Origin: Verrucomicrobiales bacterium
GTDB taxonomy: Bacteria; Verrucomicrobiota; Verrucomicrobiia; Verrucomicrobiales; Akkermansiaceae
DNA: 17,304 nt
Assembly: GCA_002729295.1 (NCBI GenBank)
Contig: PBTU01000005.1
Location: 1-17,304 of the forward strand
Direction of reading: 5' to 3'
This document shows, in pieces, positions 1-6,562 of the stretch. The position numbers and the translations under genes were made by a program. The notes under the pieces were generated by a model. The model saw nothing but the letters and a program-made list of their open reading frames with translations, made no database searches and was not told the origin of the DNA. The first letter of the stretch is position 1. Each line of letters starts with the position of its first letter.

Positions 1-413
1 ACACTGGCGGGGTGAATATCCTCGCCGCGTACGTCCTTGGCTTGGGCTGCCCAGCGGGCGCGTAGTGCGCTGGAGACTTTAACCCGCGGGGTCATCTCTG
101 GGGCTTGGTTGACGGCGACGCCTAAGTAGAGCGCGCTGTTTTGACCAATGTCTGCAGGAAAGGGCGTTAAGCTGCCAAGCTCTACATTGAAGGTGCCATC
201 GACGATGTCGACGCTGTCGTAGCTTTCACTCCAAATGGGCTCGCCTTCGTCTCGCTCTGTGTACAAGCTAAACACGATGGGATAGCTCGCTGTCACAGGC
301 TGGCGGGCTGCATTAAAGAGACTGCCCTGGTAGCTCAAGGTGTCCTGCGCCAAGGCGGGCAGGCTCAGCAGCATCGCCAGCAGCAAGGTGAGACTGTGTT
401 GTTGCGTTTTCAT
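1..413 (-). CDS. Secreted protein, paralogue of the adjacent collagen-like protein (3' end outside window)
   Basis: The reading frame opens with ATG at 413 on the minus strand and stays open to base 1, giving 137 codons of an incomplete protein. AAGGA lies 6 bases before the ATG. The N-terminus is a clean Sec signal peptide: MKTQQ, a leucine-rich core, then cleavage after LPALAQ. The mature part aligns without gaps to residues 21-137 of the neighbouring 861-aa protein. I count 79 of 117 identical, including the shared blocks TLSYQG, AARQPV, PRVKVSS and HPASV. It starts 86 bp after that gene ends, on the same strand, so it is probably the third gene of the same operon and a tandem duplicate. 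Whether it also carries collagen-like repeats cannot be seen here. Function is unknown; a secreted or surface role is inferred from the signal peptide and the paralogue. Confidence 0.9.
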   Translation of the reverse strand, partial: MKTQQHSLTLLLAMLLSLPALAQDTLSYQGSLFNAARQPVTASYPIVFSLYTERDEGEPIWSESYDSVDIVDGTFNVELGSLTPFPADIGQNSALYLGVAVNQAPEMTPRVKVSSALRARWAAQAKDVRGEDIHPAS

Positions 414-499
414 CTCTCGTCCTTTTTGAGCGATAGTATCTTCAGCGTGTCAGCTAGCTTCTTTACGCTCTGCGGCTAAGCTATTGTGAATGGCTCCAT

Positions 500-3085
500 T
501 CAGTTTTCGTAGCGATAGCGAACGTAAATCCCGTGTGCATTGCATGCATCGACGTCGGGACCGATGTCGTAGAGTCGGATGCTACGCCCAGCTCCCGCAT
601 CCCGTGCACCATTAAAGAAGTCATGAGGCTCCGTATCGCAAAACTGCTGGAGGCCTTGTAGACGCCATGTCTGGTCGCCGATCGCAATTGTTCCCCTGTT
701 TGTATCGTCCCATTCGCCATAGTAATCGATCTCGAGAACGACTAGACGTGCACCGTCGGCGTCTTCAGGTGCCGTAACTGGCACACTCTTGTCTTGGCCA
801 TCGCCGCGCCCTGGGTCGAGACGCAACTCCGTCTCAAATACCCGGCGAGCCGAGCAATCCTGCTCGCAAATACTGGGTACGGCACCGCCCGGATCACAGG
901 TCTCACCTTCATCGATGATGCCATTGCCGCAGACCACAGCCGTGCATATGCGAGTGCATCCGTCATCTTCTACATCATTGCCGTCATCGCACTCTTCCCC
1001 GGGGTCCATTATGCCGTCCCCGCAGCGTTTTTCAGTGCAGTCAGTTCGGCAGTTAGCACCCGGTTCGTTACTGTTCTCATCGCCCCGGTCGCAGGTTTCA
1101 TTGCCCAACCAGATAATGCCGTCGCCGCAGCGCGCGATCTGACAGCTGTCTGTGCATTCATCTGTGGCAGTCAGATTGCCGTCATCACAGGTTTCGTTAG
1201 CATCGACTTGTCCGTTACCGCATTCCAGTAAACATCTAGGGTCGCAGCCATCGCCCGCGTCGAAATTACCGTCATCGCAGGTCTCGGCGGGGTCAATTTG
1301 ACTGTTGCCGCATTGGAAGGTTGTCAGACGCACTGGTTCTTGACTACCGCAAGTCAGGGTAATCGCACCTGGGACCGGCTGACCGTTTTGTTCGAGCTGT
1401 TGGATTCGGCATAAAGTCTCTGCGTCCACGGAGCCGTCAACGATCAGGTTACTGGGCAAACGCCAGGCATTATCAGCTCGGCGCGTGATGTTAAGACCCC
1501 AGTTGTTTATTCGGCGTGCAGCCTGCTGATTGCCCAAGTCGCGGTCAATGACGCGTAAAATGTATCGTCCTGATGCTGGTTGACCGATGAGTGCGTCAAA
1601 GCTCTGTGTCGGTATCGTTTGTTCGGGGTAGATGGTGACGATGTTCGCCCTTGATTCATTAACCGCGTTCGGCTCATGGAGTATGTAGGAGGCACCATTG
1701 GGCGCGATGAGCAGGACTTCAAGCTGAGCGATGTCTGGGTGGGTGATGTCAACCACCACGCTGATGTCTGTAATGATTCCGTTGTAGTCAATATCAAGAA
1801 TTGAGTCTGTACCCTGATTGGATGCCCGCGGTACATCGGCGGGTGTATTCTGTGAGCGCGCTGATTCTACGAACAAGTTTGTAAGCGGTGTCTGACCGGC
1901 CCCTTGGTCTCGGATGCTACCTGCATTGATACTATCGCCATTGGACAAGCTCACCAGCAAATCACCATCACCGTCAATGGCAACATCGTCGATGCCAACA
2001 CCCTGGGCACCATTTTGCCCGACCAGGCCGTTCGCCCCCGGTTCTCCCTGGGGTCCCTGCGGTCCTTGTGTGCCTCGTTGGCCCGTTACGACACCGAGGT
2101 TCTGTTCTTGGCCATCGGAGTAGCTGACCACCAAGTCGCCATCGGTAATTTGCATGTTGGCGACACCGCGGCCATTCGAACCGTCTGCACCATCTTGACC
2201 GTCCTGGCCTGGATTGCCCTGAATGCCTTGTCCACCTGGTGCGCCCTGTGCGCCTGGGGCACCCGCTGGTCCCACCACGTTACCCAAATTGACCACCTGG
2301 CCATCGGAGTAGGTGATGACCAATTGACCATCTTGTAAGTTAATGCCGGTAATGCCGCGGCCAGCCGGCCCGGCTCCACCTTGAAGACCGTCAGCACCAG
2401 CTGGTCCACGCGCACCGGGGACACCCTCGATGCCCTGGGGGCCGCGGGGGCCTTGGGGGCCTTCGACTCCGGCGGGTCCGCGTTGCCCCGCGGGGCCTTC
2501 TACACCGGCGGGTCCAGCCACGCCCGGCGTGCCTTGGGGACCGGCTGGCCCCTGTTCGCCCTGAGGCCCTGCGGCACCGACGGCACCCTGTGGTCCCGCT
2601 GGGCCGGCGAGGCCCGCAGGGTCACCGACCCATTGGCCGCCTGCGTTGATCACTTCGGTGTCACCAATGCTCACACTCGCCGGGTGGATATTCTCCCCGC
2701 GAACATCTTTCGCGTGCGCAGCCCAGCGGGCGCGCAGGGTGCTCGAGACTTTTACCCTTGGGGCCATCTCGTCTCCGCTATTGACGGCGATGCCGAGAAA
2801 TAGATTGGCATTTAAAGCCAGGTCGTCGCCAAAGGGGGTTACGCTGCCAAGTTCCACTGTAAAGACGCCGTCGACCACATCGATGCTCTCGTAGGTCTCT
2901 GTCCACAGCGCATCGCCGCCGGCGCGGTCTGCATATAAACTAAACGCAAAAGGATAGCTGGCATTGACCGGTTGTCTCGCTGCGTCGGCCAGGTGACCTT
3001 GGTACGAGAGCGTCTCTTGGGCCAATGCGGGTGCGGTCAAAGCCAAAACGAGGGCGAATGTAAAAGTCTGTCGTAATGCCATCAT
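500..3085 (-). CDS. Secreted collagen-like / P-domain / DUF4215 mosaic surface protein
   Basis: This is an 861-aa secreted protein of unknown specific function. Visible regions in order: signal peptide 1-23 (cleavage after ALAQ); a globular head 24-140 shared with the downstream paralogue; collagen-like Gly-X-Y tracts at about 157-242, 272-306 and 335-363. Three related inserts of the form G-x-G-I/V...SDG/SNG...NLG/NAG interrupt or end the Gly-X-Y tracts, at 242-272, 306-336 and 362-393. A proprotein-convertase P-domain-like beta sandwich follows at about 400-535 (IDITHPDI-type core, LLIAPNG, GRYILRV). About five Cys-rich DUF4215 repeats (CGNGxxDxxETCDDGN) cover 591-745, and a C-terminal beta-rich domain runs from 750 to 861. 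The first ATG overlaps the TGA of the upstream lipoprotein (ATGA), and AAAGGAGG sits 9 bases upstream, so translation is probably coupled. A second ATG follows directly. Family knowledge suggests an elongated, trimeric, surface-displayed adhesin or stalk; that role is inference. Confidence 0.93.
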   Translation of the reverse strand: MMALRQTFTFALVLALTAPALAQETLSYQGHLADAARQPVNASYPFAFSLYADRAGGDALWTETYESIDVVDGVFTVELGSVTPFGDDLALNANLFLGIAVNSGDEMAPRVKVSSTLRARWAAHAKDVRGENIHPASVSIGDTEVINAGGQWVGDPAGLAGPAGPQGAVGAAGPQGEQGPAGPQGTPGVAGPAGVEGPAGQRGPAGVEGPQGPRGPQGIEGVPGARGPAGADGLQGGAGPAGRGITGINLQDGQLVITYSDGQVVNLGNVVGPAGAPGAQGAPGGQGIQGNPGQDGQDGADGSNGRGVANMQITDGDLVVSYSDGQEQNLGVVTGQRGTQGPQGPQGEPGANGLVGQNGAQGVGIDDVAIDGDGDLLVSLSNGDSINAGSIRDQGAGQTPLTNLFVESARSQNTPADVPRASNQGTDSILDIDYNGIITDISVVVDITHPDIAQLEVLLIAPNGASYILHEPNAVNESRANIVTIYPEQTIPTQSFDALIGQPASGRYILRVIDRDLGNQQAARRINNWGLNITRRADNAWRLPSNLIVDGSVDAETLCRIQQLEQNGQPVPGAITLTCGSQEPVRLTTFQCGNSQIDPAETCDDGNFDAGDGCDPRCLLECGNGQVDANETCDDGNLTATDECTDSCQIARCGDGIIWLGNETCDRGDENSNEPGANCRTDCTEKRCGDGIMDPGEECDDGNDVEDDGCTRICTAVVCGNGIIDEGETCDPGGAVPSICEQDCSARRVFETELRLDPGRGDGQDKSVPVTAPEDADGARLVVLEIDYYGEWDDTNRGTIAIGDQTWRLQGLQQFCDTEPHDFFNGARDAGAGRSIRLYDIGPDVDACNAHGIYVRYRYEN

Positions 3086-3642
3086 GGGTTAAAGCCTCCT
3101 TTAAGAATCAGCTGACCGTCTGTGGACTCGCCATGGCCTGTGGTGATTTTTGATTTGAGTGTGTGGTTTGCATCGACGCTGGTCCCACCCAAGGTGAGAA
3201 AGTGCCCGGTCATAATGAAGTTTTGGACAGTGGGCTCGCTGTCGCAGGCGTCGCCCAAACCGTCGTGGTCGGCGTCGGCCTGGTCTGGGTTTGCCACGTC
3301 GATGCAATTGTCCGTTTCATCCGGTGCGCCGTCGCCATCACCATCGGCTGGCGTGGCTGCGTCTGGCTCAGGAGTGGCGTCCTGGCGAGTGGTCGAATCT
3401 GCTACACCCGTTGCGTCCGCTGCAGGCATCTCGGCATCGGCGACGTTGGCATCGGTTTCATCGGCAATGCAGCTGTGACTGCCGTCGTCTACTGGCACAC
3501 ACGAGAAGCCGGGGGAGCAGCCGATGCCATTCTCAGCGCAGTCGCGCGCAGGTCCGCTGGGCAAGGTCTCCCCGCCGCAGCCGACCGCAAGGGAGAGCAG
3601 ACAGACCGCAGCCCACTGTCGCAGTACAGAAAATGTGTTCAT
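3082..3642 (-). CDS. Putative lipoprotein with thrombospondin type 3 calcium-binding repeat
   Basis: A 186-aa exported lipoprotein of unknown role. I chose the ATG at 3642 over one 63 bases further upstream because it is preceded by GGAGG at 5 bases and begins a proper lipoprotein signal (MNTFSVLRQW, hydrophobic core, LAVGC with the lipidated Cys at residue 22). A short Cys-rich stretch follows (CAENGIGCSPGFSC), then an Ala/Asp/Thr/Pro-rich linker, then an Asp-rich thrombospondin type 3-like repeat at about 100-134 (DGDGDG...DNC...NPDQADADHDGLGDACD), which in known proteins binds calcium. The last 50 residues hold a small beta-rich segment ending KGGFNP. It is the first gene of an apparent operon with the collagen-like protein (4-base overlap) and its paralogue, so it may anchor or accompany those proteins at the outer membrane. 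That role is inferred from context. Confidence 0.85.
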   Translation of the reverse strand: MNTFSVLRQWAAVCLLSLAVGCGGETLPSGPARDCAENGIGCSPGFSCVPVDDGSHSCIADETDANVADAEMPAADATGVADSTTRQDATPEPDAATPADGDGDGAPDETDNCIDVANPDQADADHDGLGDACDSEPTVQNFIMTGHFLTLGGTSVDANHTLKSKITTGHGESTDGQLILKGGFNP

Positions 3643-3736
3643 CACGTCCTCCATTAAAAGAGACGACCGATGCCTCAGCTCAGCCATAAACTGGCTTATG
3701 GTCAAATGACTAAAGTCGGTCGCAGAGAGTATGGAA

Positions 3737-3755
3737 GACCGGGTTTCCCGGGGTC
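3737..3755 (-). other. Short GC-rich hairpin between operons
   Basis: The sequence gaccgggtttcccggggtc can fold with a CCGGG/CCCGG stem and a 3-base loop, plus imperfect flanking pairs. It lies after the stop of the oxidoreductase gene (3820) and before the lipoprotein start (3642). It could be the end of the upstream transcript or part of the leader. No T-run follows on the minus strand, so I do not call a canonical intrinsic terminator. Confidence 0.3.
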
Positions 3756-3819
3756 AATGGAAAAGGGCACAAAGTGGGTGCGTGTGCGCACTGAATGCAC
3801 AAGCCAGACTTGTGCGACG

Positions 3820-4893
3820 CTATTCGATAAGCCCGACTGTTCGAAATGAGTCCAGTGTGTCGCGAACGGCTTGCACTGGGTCGCGGTATTCTACGCCCAA
3901 GTCGTGGGTGACTTTTGAGCCGTCGGCTCTGCGGTAGCGGCCATCTCCCGGACCCAGCAGTCGGGTCATGGCGTTGATCTCATCGTTAAATCGCCCGGCG
4001 AGCCGAACCACGGCATAGGGGACGTTGAACCAAGGCCATTTGTAGCCTTTGGCTTTAAACTCTGGGCCGAGCTTGTCGATGGCCTTGAACATATCCAGAT
4101 GGCCCTGGTGGAGAATGTATCGATTGCCTGGCGCGTCCGGGTTTGTGAGGGCTTTGACATGGGCTTTTGCCACATCGCGTACGTCGACGACAGGCGCCAT
4201 CATGGGGCAGTTGGGCAGGACTTTGACCTGTCCTTTGGCAATGCGGTAGAGCAAGTCGACAGAAAAGCCAACCCACCGGCTGAGGACCGGTCCAACGACC
4301 ACAGATGGATTAATCACCACGAGCTCTAAGCCGTCATCGTCTGGCAAGCCATCAACAAAATCCCACGCGGCCTGCTCTGCCAGCGTCTTTGAGACGTGGT
4401 AGGTGCCGATGTCGCCATTTTTCCCTGCGGTCTGTGACCAGTCGGCCTCTGTGATTGGGGGCAGGTCGTCGCGCCGGGGGTCGCTGGCCCGGCCGTTGGT
4501 GTACATGACCGCTGCAATGGAAGACGTCATCACAACCCGGGTGACTTGCCCGTGGGCCGCTTTCAGGCAGCGCATTGTTCCATCGATGGCCGTGGCGATG
4601 ATGGTCTGGTCGTCTAAATAGGCCTTGCCCTTGGGCAGGGGAGACGCCGCATGGACAACCAGGTCACAGCCGTCCATGGCACTGTCCCAGCCTGCATCGA
4701 GATTAAGGTCGAGCTGGATTAATTCGACGTCTGCGTCGGCAACGCCTAGGACCACGTCGTCTTTTAGGAACTGACAGCGCTCAGCCTCGCTATTGTGGAC
4801 GCTGGCGCGAATCGCGTAGCCCGCTTCCAAGAGTTGTTTACAAATGTGAGCACCGATGAAGCCATCGGCCCCTGTGACCAACACTCTGTTCAT
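3820..4893 (-). CDS. NAD(P)-dependent extended short-chain dehydrogenase/reductase (dihydroflavonol-reductase-like)
   Basis: A 357-aa cytosolic oxidoreductase of the extended SDR superfamily. The N-terminal Rossmann motif is VTGADGFIGAHIC (residues 6-18, TGxxGxxG). The catalytic elements are Ser124/Ser125 (VMTSS) and Tyr165-x3-Lys169 (TYHVSKT). A conserved NPS motif (INPSVVVGP, 194-202) and a VDVRDVAKAHVKAL segment match the dihydroflavonol-4-reductase, cinnamoyl-CoA-reductase and yeast Gre2-type carbonyl-reductase group. Members reduce aldehydes or ketones, or oxidise alcohols, using NADP(H); the substrate cannot be told from sequence. The length is normal for the family. The start is supported by AGGAG 9 bases before the ATG. 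It stands alone on the minus strand with its own 129-bp upstream region, which holds a probable terminator for the previous gene and a perfect 14-bp palindrome. Confidence 0.9.
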   Translation of the reverse strand: MNRVLVTGADGFIGAHICKQLLEAGYAIRASVHNSEAERCQFLKDDVVLGVADADVELIQLDLNLDAGWDSAMDGCDLVVHAASPLPKGKAYLDDQTIIATAIDGTMRCLKAAHGQVTRVVMTSSIAAVMYTNGRASDPRRDDLPPITEADWSQTAGKNGDIGTYHVSKTLAEQAAWDFVDGLPDDDGLELVVINPSVVVGPVLSRWVGFSVDLLYRIAKGQVKVLPNCPMMAPVVDVRDVAKAHVKALTNPDAPGNRYILHQGHLDMFKAIDKLGPEFKAKGYKWPWFNVPYAVVRLAGRFNDEINAMTRLLGPGDGRYRRADGSKVTHDLGVEYRDPVQAVRDTLDSFRTVGLIE

Positions 4894-4920
4894 GTGACAA
4901 AACTCCTATGGCATGGTGCG

Positions 4921-4934
4921 CTATGGGCCCATAG
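4921..4934. promoter_or_regulatory. Perfect 14-bp palindrome upstream of the SDR gene
   Basis: The sequence ctatgggcccatag is a perfect palindrome 28-41 bases upstream of the oxidoreductase start codon. A dyad this close to a start, without a T-run, is a reasonable candidate for a dimeric regulator's operator. Nothing in the window identifies the regulator. Confidence 0.35.
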
Positions 4935-4964
4935 TGGCATCTGGTGCGGCTGACCGATAGTGCC

Positions 4965-5000
4965 AAAACGCTGGAATTGCCCTAAAGGGCGCCCCCAGCG
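4965..5000 (-). terminator. Probable intrinsic terminator after the 198-aa lipoprotein gene
   Basis: Read on the minus strand, the outer stem CGCTGG/CCAGCG encloses an inner hairpin GCCC-TTTA-GGGC separated by 4-base internal segments, and the stem is followed directly by TTTT. It lies 23 bases after the stop of the gene that ends at 5023 and before the next gene starts at 4893. The position and the T-run fit a rho-independent terminator, although the T-run is short. Confidence 0.55.
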
Positions 5001-5022
5001 GTCTTACACTCAATGGCTGGGG

Positions 5023-5619
5023 CTAGAACCCAGGGCCGAGAGTCCAGTCCAAGGAGATTGCTTGGCCGCAATGAGGCGCTTTGACTGTATTGATGCCGTC
5101 GGTTGCCTCATCTGACTCATCTGCACCGGCTAAGCCCAGGATGCGAAAGGACGCCTCCTGTGGGTTTGCATCGGGGTCGGGCATGGCGGTGATGTCGATA
5201 TCATAGGCGTCCGATGTGCCACTGATGGTCTCGGTGCCATCGCCATTATCGGTGAATGTGTTTGTATTCAGGTTGAGGCCTTGGTTGCCGCATTGGTTGC
5301 CTAACTGAATCACGGCGACGACATGGTCCGTTGTGTGATCGTCCAAAGAGCCCAAAGATCCCTCACAATTGATGGGGTAGGGGGTGAGAATGAGTTTGGT
5401 GACAGTCTCATCTGGATTGCCAAGACACGCTTTCTCATAGAACGCAGCCCCCTCAATTTGCCAATCGGCCAAGGCGGGAAGCAAGTCGATTTGGGTCGCA
5501 TGCCCTTGGCCACCCCGCGTCGCGGTGCCCGTGCCATTGGCATCGCTAGAATTGCTCCCATTATCGCTGCCACATGCGCAGAGCAGTGACACCACACAGT
5601 ACAAACTAAACCGTTTCAT
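5023..5619 (-). CDS. Putative lipoprotein of unknown function
   Basis: A 198-aa exported protein I do not recognise. The ATG at 5619 is preferred to the one at 5625: AGGAG lies 8 bases before the former but only 2 before the latter. The N-terminus is a short lipoprotein signal (MKRFSLYCVVSLL, then CAC with the lipidated Cys at residue 16), followed by a Ser/Asn/Gly/Thr linker. The rest is probably beta-rich and contains two or three pairs of cysteines (ACLGNP, NCEG, QCGNQG, PHCGQ) that could form disulphides in the periplasm. A DNGDGTETISGTSDAYDIDITA stretch has the look of a lipocalin-like or beta-sandwich strand series, but that is only an impression. It appears to be a single gene with its own terminator. 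Surface or periplasmic location is inferred from the lipobox. Confidence 0.8.
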   Translation of the reverse strand: MKRFSLYCVVSLLCACGSDNGSNSSDANGTGTATRGGQGHATQIDLLPALADWQIEGAAFYEKACLGNPDETVTKLILTPYPINCEGSLGSLDDHTTDHVVAVIQLGNQCGNQGLNLNTNTFTDNGDGTETISGTSDAYDIDITAMPDPDANPQEASFRILGLAGADESDEATDGINTVKAPHCGQAISLDWTLGPGF

Positions 5620-5760
5620 TGGCATTGCTCCTGTTTTGACTGATGACTAACAAAAAATGGAGTAGAACCAAAGCATTCAAGCGCGTGCTGGGCGCAATCC
5701 GGTCGACGGTAAATGACCGTCTTCGACACTTTATGATAGGCGCGGTGGGTCATGGAAGAC

Positions 5761-5780
5761 AGCGGAGGCGAGCCTCCGCT
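5761..5780. other. Perfect 9-bp-arm hairpin between genes
   Basis: The sequence agcggaggcgagcctccgct has perfect 9-bp arms around a central GA. It lies 24 bases downstream of the stop of the 115-aa gene (which ends at 5804 on the minus strand). No T-run follows on the minus strand. It may be a 3'-end stabilising structure or a rho-assisted transcript end. A weaker hairpin (gacggt/accgtc) sits at about 5705-5721. Confidence 0.4.
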
Positions 5781-5803
5781 AAACTCAGTGTTACCGGTCT
5801 GCT

Positions 5804-6151
5804 TTAAGAAAACTTAGGGGGATATGGCGTTTGTCCACCGGTCAACTCGACATTGACTGGGAAACTATTGTTGTTAAACGCATTGATACCCATGTTTGGT
5901 CCAGTTGGTCCATCGATGAAGTCTTGGAATTGCTCTGCCGTAATCCCATCTCGTGCTTCCCAGACGCAGAACACTGGCCCATCGGGGCTGGTCGGATTGA
6001 AGGAATGGTTAAAGAAACCCGCATCCAGATTGGCTGCAACGGCTGCAGCCCAACCGGCTTCGTCGGACATTGCTGACATGGCGATGTCCCACCATGCAGC
6101 GGCTTTTCCGGGCTTGAATTGATGATGGACGATGAAGAATGTAGAGGCCAT
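5804..6151 (-). CDS. Small protein of probable dimeric alpha/beta-barrel (ferredoxin-like) fold
   Basis: A 115-aa protein with no signal peptide, so probably cytosolic. AGGAG lies 11 bases before the ATG, which supports the start. It opens with a strand (STFFIVHHQF), a KPGKAAAWW segment leading into a helix, a second strand region (GFFNHSFNPTSPDGPVFCVWEA) and a helix in which DGITAEQFQDFIDGP is notable. The pattern His-rich first strand, helix, strand with WEA, then a helix before a P-x-G turn recalls antibiotic-biosynthesis-monooxygenase-like and nickel-responsive ferredoxin-fold proteins. I cannot assign a family with confidence or name a substrate. It is transcribed away from the mcrBC operon and is followed by a strong hairpin. 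Confidence 0.8.
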   Translation of the reverse strand: MASTFFIVHHQFKPGKAAAWWDIAMSAMSDEAGWAAAVAANLDAGFFNHSFNPTSPDGPVFCVWEARDGITAEQFQDFIDGPTGPNMGINAFNNNSFPVNVELTGGQTPYPPKFS

Positions 6152-6280
6152 GTGAACTCTCCTGTTTGATTTTGTTTTGTCTGGTTAGATTGGGGCACGC
6201 CACGATTGACGAGCCGCCAGCTGCGATACCCTACACTACGTGCACGGCGGCTAGTAGAGATGCGGACAGGTCGTTTCGTC

Positions 6281-6296
6281 ACACAGTAAACTGTGT
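6281..6296. promoter_or_regulatory. Inverted repeat, possible operator
   Basis: The sequence acacagtaaactgtgt has perfect 7-bp arms around AA, directly after block A of the left repeat. The right repeat has a different small dyad at the same place (GGTT-gca-AACC), so the ability to pair is kept while the bases differ. It could be an operator or a short RNA hairpin. Confidence 0.4.
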
Positions 6297-6348
6297 TTTC
6301 TCAAAGGCGGTAGACATGACTGGTGATTTTCACAGTGACTATCAAACT

Positions 6349-6376
6349 TTTACATTGATCAAGCATAGGCTATGAC
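6349..6376 (+). promoter_or_regulatory. Candidate sigma-70-type promoter inside left repeat
   Basis: TTTACA (6349-6354, five of six matches to TTGACA) and TATGAC (6371-6376, four of six to TATAAT) are separated by 16 bases. The same pair is kept in the right repeat, upstream of the DUF1279 gene. A CATAG-G-CTATG dyad overlaps the -10 region. This is a pattern call only. Confidence 0.4.
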
Positions 6377-6562
6377 GCGAAGTTGACGACTGCCCTGACT
6401 CGGTCATCGCAATGGATTTGTTCGTCGATCCGGTTGAGCGATTAATCCCCCTGGGAAATCGTTCGGATTACCGCCACCGATGTTGCATGCTTTTCAACCC
6501 ATTTTGGGGCATGCTCCAACTGAATAAAGACCTAAAGAGTCAGTTTTTGACTGGAGCAGCTC

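Larger units (their letters stand above)
6267..6377 (+). repeat. Left copy of direct repeat bracketing mcrBC
   Basis: Two blocks recur at 10290-10465. Block A is caggtcgtttcgtca (6267-6281), identical in the other copy. Block B is 49 bp (6329-6377), with one mismatch (C at 6370 against G at 10458). Between the blocks the copies share weaker similarity, including AAAC and GACATGAC. The spacing between blocks is 47 bases here and 112 in the right copy. Both copies face the same way. Confidence 0.9.
6152..6562. promoter_or_regulatory. 411-bp divergent intergenic region upstream of mcrB
   Basis: This region separates the minus-strand 115-aa gene from mcrB and holds no convincing gene. It contains the left copy of the direct repeat that brackets mcrBC (6267-6377), a perfect dyad at 6281-6296 and a candidate promoter within the repeat. 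It also holds a leader hairpin in which GCATGC (6485-6490) pairs with GCATGC (6509-6514), with CCC/GGG pairs inside. The predicted leader from the candidate promoter to the mcrB start is about 180 bases, long for a plain 5' UTR. Confidence 0.5.

Noticed and set aside
794..1231. 145-codon plus-strand frame with hydrophobic stretches opposite the collagen-like gene
   Set aside because: It is an antisense shadow of the DUF4215 repeats; the hydrophobic look comes from the complement of Asp- and Gly-rich codons.
1904..2803. Plus-strand frames rich in Gly, Ala and Trp opposite the Gly-X-Y tracts
   Set aside because: They arise from the complement of the repeated Gly-Pro codons and have no ribosome-binding site.
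6267..6296. Block A plus hairpin and T-run as a terminator
   Set aside because: In the left copy there is no plus-strand gene upstream to terminate, and the stems are short; an operator or repeat element fits better.
6166..6375. 69-codon open frame across the left repeat
   Set aside because: It has no ribosome-binding site and the equivalent frame is not kept in the right repeat, so the repeat is not conserved as coding sequence.
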